Source: Congeria kusceri (taxonomy: Eukaryota > Mollusca > Bivalvia > Myida > Dreissenidae). From it: DNA of 64,000 nucleotides. The translations under genes were made by a program, and so were the position numbers. Numbering within the stretch: position 1 is the first letter of the stretch; each line of letters begins with the position of its first letter. Positions 56,668 through 64,000 of this stretch are shown in pieces. The notes beneath the pieces are model-generated. The model worked only from the letters and a program-made list of their open reading frames with translations, was not told the origin of the DNA and made no database searches. Where the stretch lies: contig CM051026.1 in assembly GCA_027627225.1 (NCBI GenBank), positions 3,870,701-3,934,700 of the forward strand. Direction: 5' to 3'.

Positions 56668-57029
56668 TTAGGCAAAAAATAAATGGTTGGTTTCCGCTTA
56701 CATCTCCGAAAAAATCCTAGGAGGGCAGGTAAAATGTTGTTTTTTTTCTGTAACTTTTTTTTTATTGTCGCTTATTCACCACACATTTTAAGTGTATTGG
56801 GGTGCATGTAAAATGGTTCAACGCATCAAAACAAAGAACTGTACCTTAACTTAAAAAAAATGTCATAGGAAAAGATATTTCTGAAAAGAAACTTATAATA
56901 TAAGCGAAAACTGCTCTTTTTCTGCGAAAATCAGAAAAAAAGTTACTGATTGATAGGCAAAAAAAAGTGTAGGGTCGGCGGAAAAAAATTAGGGGGGAAA
57001 GCGGAAACAAACAATTTTTTTACGCCTAA
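56668..57029. mobile_element. MITE with TTAGGC ends (362 bp)
   Basis: Left end TTAGGCAAAAAATAAATGG then TTGGTTTCCGCTT. Right end in inverse reads TTAGGCGTAAAAAAATTG then TTTGTTTCCGCTTT. Pairing continues inward (CCGAAAAAATCCTAGGAGGG / CCTAATTTTTTTCCGCC; CTGTAACTTTTTTT / AAAAAAAGTTACTG), giving arms of about 95 bp. Similar in terminal motif and AGGGTCGG phrase to the element at 40,961-41,193. Confidence 0.72.
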
Positions 57030-58105
57030 ATGAATCAATATAATTATTGGCCATACATTCAATGCTGGAATAACCTTGGAATGTGGATGGTAGAGAACAT
57101 TAATAGCATTGAGAATGAGAATATTGAAATGCAAAGACATGAAGTAGATAGCGAAGTTGTCCTGGGCCCGAATTAATAAATCTTCTTAGTAACGACTTGT
57201 TAGTACTTCTACAAACCGTTATTTTAGAATTCAAAAGCCTTTTTGTTGTTTTTTCGTTTATAATTATGTATACATGCGGATGATGACATTGTCAGTTAAT
57301 AAAATAATTCAGTCGGTGTATAGGAATATTATCTATTTGTCTATTGCATGTATTTATCATATTATTTATAATTCATTAATGTAGTACATTTGTATTTGAC
57401 ATAAGTAGTTAATATGCGGCTGAACATGTTTTGTTACGAGTATATCTGCTTAGGAGAATTGTTTGTGTTGCCGTTGTTTGTGAGAAGTTTGTCGCCGAGG
57501 AGGCTGTCTCTGTCGTCTGTCGGCAACTTACCTTACACAAATTCTGAAGGTTGGGAATGGGCAAAGTAAATTGTTAAGTAAGCTAGGTACGTTACCTTTC
57601 GTGACAGGGGTGTAACCTCGAGCTCTCCTAATACTTTCAAGTTTATTGATCTGTTTGTTACCAACTATACGTATAAAGACCAGAACATTGACTCGAAATC
57701 AACGATGAACGAATATTCATCGTGTATTCAAATTAATTATAATGATCATAATTTACCGGTATGTCGAACATTGCGGCTGTAAGCAAATTACTGTCACATG
57801 TGTGTGTTGGTTGCGATGGCACTGGTGGTGGTTGTGTTATTAGCAGTACGGTAGAACTATTCGATTGGTAGTTCTAGGTGTATTGCGATTATACTGTATC
57901 CTCGCGCACAAGTGTACACGTGACAGTTGACGTGACTGGAAGCAGGTCCGACGCGTCTTACGTACAGCAACACCAACATTAAAAGCAGCAACAAGTTACA
58001 CGTCATACTCACCTTTCCCGTTCCATGTTGTCAGACTAACTTCCAGTCAAATCATATTTTAGTACCTTTAGTACACATAGTACAGTACGGAATGTGTGTG
58101 TGGTG
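57030..58105. other. No supported gene; one donor-like site
   Basis: The minus strand has GTGTAAG|GTAAGT, a perfect donor consensus, at about 57,531-57,536. The exon it would end could not be defined. It may be an untranslated first exon of the minus-strand gene at 55 kb, but nothing else supports this. Confidence 0.3.
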
Positions 58106-58109
58106 CATT

Positions 58110-58325
58110 TGTATTGAGTGCTCTGGGGTTCCCTCCCATACGAGACACCTCATCCAGAGGCAACACTGGGTCTTTCAAGTGCTCGGTGTAAAACACCTCG
58201 TACGCTGCACCTCGGTTAAGAGCGTATCCTGCAAAAGATGATTTAGTAGGTTAGGGTGTAGCAGGGGCTCGAACGTGCGACCCCTGGATTGTGAAGCCAG
58301 TATCTTACTTCGTGTGTGTGTCGTT
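58110..58325 (-). mobile_element. tRNA-derived SINE (second family, copy 2)
   Basis: The minus strand starts with a tRNA-like head (TCACAATCCAGGGGTCGC, box B-like CACGTTCGAGCCCC). CCGAGGTGCAGCGTACGAGG, TTGAAAGACCCAGTGTTGCC and TGGATGAGGTGTCTCGTATG follow in the same order as in 38,531-38,760. Confidence 0.68.
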
Positions 58326-58589
58326 AATACCTTATAATTGTGTCATTTACATAATTTTGTAACAATTTATATACCCCGGAAAACCCTTCTGTTTATTACG
58401 GCCACTTCGCATTACTATATATTCTTAAACAAGTGCTGTAGTCTTGAATGAGCTAAACAAATACTACATTATTTATAAATTTATTCATCAATGAATAAAA
58501 ACATAGTGTACATGTCTGAATATTTAACATAGCAAAATGTATAACGTGTTTTTGAATGACATCAATAATAACACAGAAGAGCTATCATA

Positions 58590-59455
58590 ACAAGGGAGCT
58601 CAATCATAACCATGAGATCAATCATATCAAGTGAAATTAATCACAAACTGTATATTAACATAAAAGGGGACACAAAAATAAAAACAGGTGAGATCGATTA
58701 CAACAGCGGAGATAAGTCATTACATGCGATATCAACCATACACGTCATCATACATTATAGAGGAGATCTTATCATAGCAGGTTGAGGTCAATCATGACAT
58801 GGAGATCAATCATAAAAGGTGAGATCAATCACAGTATAGAACATCACTCATACAGGTGTAGATAAATCGTTATAGCGTGAAGTACAATAATGGTGAAAAT
58901 CAGGGCATGTATAAGTCAAAACGCCGTCTATACGTTCGGGTCCTGGGGATATCTTCATAACAGGGGAGAAAATCGTAGCAGAAGAGATGAATAAATTACA
59001 AGGGGAGGGGGTGGGGTGAATAGTGACAGAGAAGATAAATCATAGCAGGAGAGATACATTAAAACAGTGGATATAAATCGTACCATGGGAGAAAATAATG
59101 ACAAAGAGATGAATCAAATCTCATCACGGGTGAGATAACTCATAGCAATGATAGCATGATAGATAAATCATAACAGGGGATAAAGGTAGTAACGATGATC
59201 ACTCATATAATTGGAGATCAATATTGACAGATATATCATAAGAGAGGAGATGAATAATAACATATATATATATAGTAACGGAGGGGAGGGGGTATAAAAA
59301 GTGACCGGAGAAATTATATCATTACAAGGAAAATGAATCATAGCAGAGGAGATAAATCACAGCAGGAGAAATCAAACGTAACAGAGGAGATCTACCTTAA
59401 CTTAAGAGATAAAAAATCAAAGGGGTGATCAATCGTAACAGGGGGGATCAATACA
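58590..59455. repeat. Degenerate ~19-20-bp tandem repeat
   Basis: Irregular succession of GAGATCAATCATAACAGGGG-like units (variants GATAAATCATAGCAGGAGA, GAGATGAATCATAACA). Spacing is uneven but the phrase recurs about 30 times. No coding meaning. Confidence 0.75.
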
Positions 59456-59590
59456 TATTTGTTGTTCCTTGCAAATGTGAATTTGTAATCGTAATCATGA
59501 AGATATGCTATTTAAAGATGTTCTTCATTGTTAAAGTTTCAGTACTATGTTTAGAAATCGGCAATAAGCACACTGATTTTGTATAGCTAA

Positions 59591-59858
59591 CAGGGGCGTA
59601 ACTTGGGTTATACAATGTATAGGCACAATAGGCGGCATCTACAAATTGACGCTGTAAGCGATAATTTGGGCCAGAAGTGTTTATACTCGTATGTGGCTAC
59701 AAACAACTAACTTTAGCTAAACCCGGAATGTACACAATATGCTCCCATCCCCTTTTCTTGTTTTATTGCATTTTTGGCATATTTAAATGTTTCATCTCTG
59801 GAAAATATGTATGGGTATAGGCAAGTGCCTATAGTGCGTAAAGGAAGCTACGCCCCTG
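59591..59858. mobile_element. MITE with CAGGGGCGTA ends (268 bp)
   Basis: CAGGGGCGTAACTT (59,591-59,604) is matched by the inverse AAGCTACGCCCCTG (59,845-59,858), 13 of 14. GCTAA lies directly on both outer sides (59,586-59,590 and 59,859-59,863), a 5-bp target duplication. Superfamily is not assigned: the TIR is hAT- or P-like, but 5 bp is short for either. Confidence 0.8.
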
Positions 59859-59869
59859 GCTAATACTAG

Positions 59870-60605
59870 CATTTGTTCTATGGATTGCCAGACTAGTTGC
59901 GCGCGCATACGGATGCTTTGACGGGGTTTACATTAATGGGTCCAGGAAGGTGGTACGATCACATAGATCCAGTAATTTGCATTTAAATTCGTCTAAGAAC
60001 TAGAATGTGTCTGATTCACACAAGCATTATACTTCTGCAACGTTAGACGTGGTGCATATTCTTCGAAGTACGAGATGTGATGACTCGATAGTAAAGAAAC
60101 GTTCTGTAACGCTGGAATCAACACAAGGGACGTAACTCGCCTGTCACAGAATGTATGTATAGTATAAACAACTGACTGGATTGTCTCCCTTTGTGTAGTG
60201 AGATTCGTGCATTGACCACATCGTACATTTACAAATAGTGATTTATCTTTATCAGATTGATTATGATTAAATGTATGAGGTCATACTTTGTTGCAGCACA
60301 CAACTCCCGAATTTTGCCACAATAGTAAGTTTTCATTTCAGTTGTAGTAATAGTATTTGACATAAAATGAATGAATTCATCACTTAAGTTGTACATAAAT
60401 AATCATTACTCCTATATATATCTGATGTCGGTATACACCGACCTCATATTGGTAAGTGCTATTTTCCTGTGGCAACATTCCGACGTGAATTCATGTCGGA
60501 AGCTTTTCTAGCTGCAATTTCTTTTTTTATCACTCATTGTTCATTTAACAATGATTCAACATTAAGTATAAACATTAATTTACCAATTGCATGCCAAAAA
60601 GTCAA
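59870..60605. other. AT-rich DNA, no gene seen
   Basis: No exon, RNA gene or clear repeat recognised. Confidence 0.4.
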
Positions 60606-60614
60606 CATACAAAC

Positions 60615-60720
60615 AATTTAGTGCTACTTTTTAAAAGGGGCTAAATTGGCTGGAACGTCTCGTCACCGAATGACCATTTATGTGGTGGAAAATCAAAATG
60701 TCAGATTTTCAAAAATATCT
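60615..60720 (+). repeat. Partial copy of the GTAGC hairpin repeat
   Basis: TAGTGCTACTTTTTAAAAGG, TTGGCTGGAACG and CCATTTATGTGGTGGAAAAT match, with divergence, the minus-strand reading of 62,735-62,885 and the CATCTACGTGGTGGAAAG part of 33,760. Confidence 0.55.
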
Positions 60721-60989
60721 CTCAGATATCAAAATAAAATCATCTGATCGTAGATGCAACATATGCTGTGTAGAATTCACGTCATTTCATAAAAAATATA
60801 GCTTGAAAATTATAATAAATTGGAGTTTAAGATATGTTTACATCAACGGTGTTTTCTCGACAGCCATGATAAAAATAGCTCAGGTGTATTTAACTATCCA
60901 ATCAGAACGCAGATGCTTCTCAGCACATTATGGAGGATGTACAAGTGATTTTACAAGACGTTATATTAGCGGGACTTAGAAATAACGTG

Positions 60990-61640
60990 ACGGACTGGTG
61001 CTATTAATTAAAAAAAAATAATGAATAATACACATAAGAAATGTTTATTGAAAATTAAAACGAAACATTATTTTTAAATATGTATTAAATGATAAAAACT
61101 TGATAACATGCAATAAAAATGACGGGAATATTGGCGAGAATATCCAACTGAACGTATTTCATAAAGTAGGTCCACCGGTACGTTTCATTTATTTCAAAAC
61201 TACATGAACAGCTTAATATCAATCATGAATATCAATATACTACTCAAATTCAGATTAAACTGTTTATTACGGTCACATAAAAAGGAGCACACAGAAACAA
61301 TACTGTGTGTGTGACGGAGAAATAACTGCAATAATAAGACCGTAAACCTTGACACTTTATAGATTTTCATAGCAGAATTCACTATACAAAGAACATGAAC
61401 ATTTATCAGATTGCATGAATAAACAACAACAAAGTAGCAACGTTAAGACAACATAAAATAACAATGTGTGCACTGCATACTGTACACACATCATGAAGAA
61501 AAATAACAACATATTGTATGAACATTATAATAAGCTGTCATGCGGTGGAGGGGCTGGTTAAGGGACGTCCTCATTGCATTTAGCGAACAACAGAATATAT
61601 ATCTGCAGGATCAAAATGTTCAGCCGAGGGCAGTGGCAAT
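60990..61640. other. AT-rich DNA, no gene seen
   Basis: A 60-codon minus-strand frame at 61,200-61,382 has no domain. Nothing else supported. Confidence 0.4.
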
Positions 61641-61667
61641 GAACAGTATATTTTCGGTCTTAGCTTT

Positions 61668-61978
61668 TCATTGCCTGTAGGAGTCGAGCCGTTTAGAAAG
61701 ATTCGACAGCTTTGCTTTAAACTTAGAAGCGTCAATGTTCACGTTGTTCCTTATATTCGGAAAAGATTTGTAGAATCGTCCATTGGAAGGTCTTGTCAGA
61801 TGCTCCGGTTTCAACAAGGCCTTCATCGCAAACAAATCACTTCGTGTATGTTCTTTTCTGGATGAAGTTTCAGCTGGAATCTCGGTTAATTCGCCATACA
61901 CTTCATCTAGTCCACCCGTGAGCTTACCGTGGCGCTCTACGGTGCGCTCTGTTAGCTTGGGTCCTACAGAGCGCAGAC
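61668..61978 (-). CDS. C-terminal exon of an unidentified gene or gene fragment
   Basis: Acceptor-like TTTTTCTATTGAAAG, then an open frame from SLRSVGPKLTERTVERHG to a stop at 61,668. It is rich in K, R, E and S and includes KEHTRSDLFAMKALLKPE. G+C is higher than the surroundings. The frame upstream at 62,175-62,270, read as GRGKNVKDDLVNEFLHKE, looks like part of the same protein. Such sequences resemble uncharacterised multi-copy proteins of invertebrate genomes, but this is an impression and not a match. Confidence 0.45.
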
Positions 61979-62037
61979 TTTCAATAGAAAAATGAAATTT
62001 AGTTAAAGAATCTATTATCAAAATTGCAATGTCAGAT

Positions 62038-62170
62038 AATAACAATAATAATGATAATAATAATAATGATGATGATGATGCTGATAATGATGATAATAAC
62101 AATAATAATAATAATGATAATAATAATAATAATAATAATGAAAATAAATAATAATAATAATAATAATAAT
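62038..62170. repeat. (AAT/GAT)n microsatellite
   Basis: About 130 bp of AAT, GAT and AAC triplets. It lies between two coding-like blocks of the minus strand and gives Y/I/N runs in the spurious frames that cross it. Confidence 0.92.
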
Positions 62171-62400
62171 TCCTTTAAATTCCTTATGAAGGAACTCATT
62201 GACCAGGTCGTCTTTCACATTCTTTCCTCTTCCGCTGGAAAGGTTGACAGTCCGATTCCATATCAAGTCTTGTAATATTGAACTTGTAATCCACTGGGGT
62301 TGCCCAAGTAGTCTTCTCGTCTACTGGCAAGAGACTGGTCGAGCAGGTAGATCTGGACAACTGGTACACTAGCGGTCATGTACCGCTACCCGCGCTCATT
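62171..62400 (-). pseudogene. Upstream part of the 61.7-kb gene fragment, frame-broken
   Basis: Minus-strand blocks read NVKDDLVNEFLHKEFKG (62,171-62,225) and, in another frame, DMESDCQPFQRKRKECERR over partly the same bases. Further upstream is VDEKTTWATPVDYKFNITR. No single frame runs through and no good donor precedes the microsatellite, so the fragment looks decayed. Confidence 0.35.
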
Positions 62401-62734
62401 GATTAAACGAGTAACGGCCGAATCCATTGTGCGCAGTGCAAATGGTGAAACGTTTATAAGGCTCTCCGTCTTGGAGCACCTTCTTACGGAACCTGCCATT
62501 TCCCGCAGTACATGATTCTGCAACAATATAGCGGAGGCGACTTATCGATCGATCAGTACACAGCGAGGTAAAGCGTGTGTTGTGTTGTTTGTGGTAGTGT
62601 GTTGATTTAAATCGCCAATGGAATGAAAATGGATGTATAAAATATAAATTTATACTGGACATTAATGTGGAATAGTGTCTTTCCACAGGTATGTTAATTT
62701 TATTGCAAAATTTTAATGATGAGTATATTTTTGC

Positions 62735-62885
62735 TGAGTTCAAAAGTAGCGACGAAAATCCTGTCGCTACTCTATAGACATATAGGGAGAAACAGTTTCC
62801 ACCACAGTTTTTGTCCTTCAGCGGTTGGGCCCCCCAGCCCAATGTTGCCCATATAAAAAGTAGCTCAATATTGGCTGGCACAGGG
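62735..62885 (-). mobile_element. GTAGC hairpin repeat, inverted copy
   Basis: GTTGCCCATATAAAAAGTAG, CTCAATATTGGCTGG and the upstream CAGCCCAATG form a 13-bp hairpin stem around CCCATATAAAAAGTAGCT. The TAGCGACGAAAATCCTGTCG and TTTCCACCAC phrases correspond to the copy at 33,648-33,830. Confidence 0.6.
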
Positions 62886-62889
62886 ACTA

Positions 62890-64000
62890 ACTTGTTGTGC
62901 TAGGATAAACAAATATTTTTTAGGAAAGGATTTCATTGAAAAATTGTAATCCATCAAACAGAACATTCATTTACAAGTTCAAAACAGTTAATTTTTTTAG
63001 AATAGGTCAAAAGATGTAATTTTCATGATATTTTCTTTTAAATGACCCTGAAGAGACCAAATGGGCATTGAACAAAACGTCCAAAAACTTGTTCCAAGTG
63101 TTCAGCTATCAATACTTGCAAGAACTGGTGGTCTTTAATGAAGTTTCTGGAATACAGTCTTCCACGTTAAGCGGTGGACCATTGACTGAGTCCTCCAAAT
63201 TTTCGCTCGGTCCATCAAAAGTTTCAAGTAAACTGGACCGGTGGTCCAGCTAAGAAATTTCCCTTGATAATTTTGATACCGGAAATCCCTGAAAATGTTC
63301 AGCCAATGATTTTTGGTAAAGCTAAAATCAACTTATTTGGATCCATTCTTTTACGAAAAGACGCCATAAAATTTAGCGTCAAATTGGCAACCATTTGTTT
63401 TTCTAAAACAAAGAACGCCTATTCTGCAATAAACACGCTCTCGTTCTGCATCAGCGTGTCAATTATCTATAAAATCTGTAAGCAGGAGGAGCTAGATTTA
63501 CTACAGTCACTTAGTCAGCCAAAGAGAATGCATTAAATTCATTATGTAGATGAGTGTAGGTGATAGAATGTTTATCACCCCGTCATTGTTGGTAAATCTG
63601 AAGAAATTTGTAACACATTCTCGTGCATTTTGTTACCTGCGTGTTTGTAACACCCACATTATAAATAAAATACTACATACTAAAATAAGTCAGTATATTA
63701 TTGTTTGCAAAATGGTTACTTAAAATACGAAATGGGGTGTTGACAAATTGTGGTTGCCAATGGCATAGAATTTTAGTGTGTAATTTCAAAGGTATGTCTT
63801 CGTTTGTTTTAAAAGAAAATATTGCTATGAACGTGTGTTTTCTAATGAACGAGCTATACAAAAGTATAACTATACATTGATTACACCCAAAAACTTATGC
63901 TCCCACATTTTCACGAAAGTTATGGAATGTTAAGTCAGTGAAAGTAAATATGTTTTATTAGTCAACAATGGATTAAAAAATAATAATTTTTTGACTCAAA
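62890..64000. other. AT-rich DNA to window end, no gene called
   Basis: A plus-strand frame at 63,264-63,536 is slightly protein-like but has no domain or splice context. Nothing else supported. Confidence 0.4.

Overview
This is a eukaryotic, AT-rich, repeat-dominated window. The spliceosomal-type exon signals, the dense tRNA-derived SINEs, the non-autonomous DNA transposons and several repeat families familiar from clams and mussels suggest a marine or freshwater mollusc, most likely a bivalve. That is an inference from repeat style, not from a recognised gene. No prokaryotic operon, CRISPR array or rRNA gene is visible.

Layout: 0.25-4 kb is two arrays of one 26-bp minisatellite around a GC-richer spacer. 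4-8.9 kb is mostly plain AT-rich DNA, with an inverted-repeat element enclosing a SINE (7.1-7.6 kb). 9-18 kb is one complex repeat domain. It holds a 23-bp minisatellite (10.85-12.29, 12.6-12.8 and 17.64-17.99 kb), two diverged copies of a block of about 1.1-1.5 kb, and degenerate tandem units that each carry the same SINE. 18,928-28,205 is a complete Ty3/gypsy LTR retrotransposon on the minus strand: near-identical 735/729-bp LTRs, a 4-bp target duplication, a Lys-tRNA-type primer binding site, a disrupted gag, an intact pol, and a T TTA AAC shift heptamer at the gag stop. 28.9-30.1 kb is low-complexity trinucleotide DNA.

31-40 kb may hold a plus-strand gene: an ATG exon just after an ETS-like site, then candidate exons at 36.3, 37.3, 38.9 and 40.1 kb. 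Diverged repeats, a (TA)n tract and a perfect 333-bp tandem duplication are interspersed. 46.9-55.2 kb carries candidate exons of one or two minus-strand genes. An acidic exon (53.2 kb) joins in phase to a stop-containing exon (51.6 kb), and two exons at 47.6 and 47.0 kb also join in phase. None of these proteins was recognised. Transposons lie between these exons: a hAT-type element nested in another inverted-repeat element (49.1-50.2 kb) and a 736-bp terminal-inverted-repeat element (52.4-53.2 kb). 56-64 kb is mostly repeats and MITEs, plus a gene fragment near 61.7-62.3 kb broken by an (ATT)n microsatellite.

The only coding unit whose function is certain is the retrotransposon. Exon calls are by eye from reading frame and GT-AG signals; transcripts would decide them.
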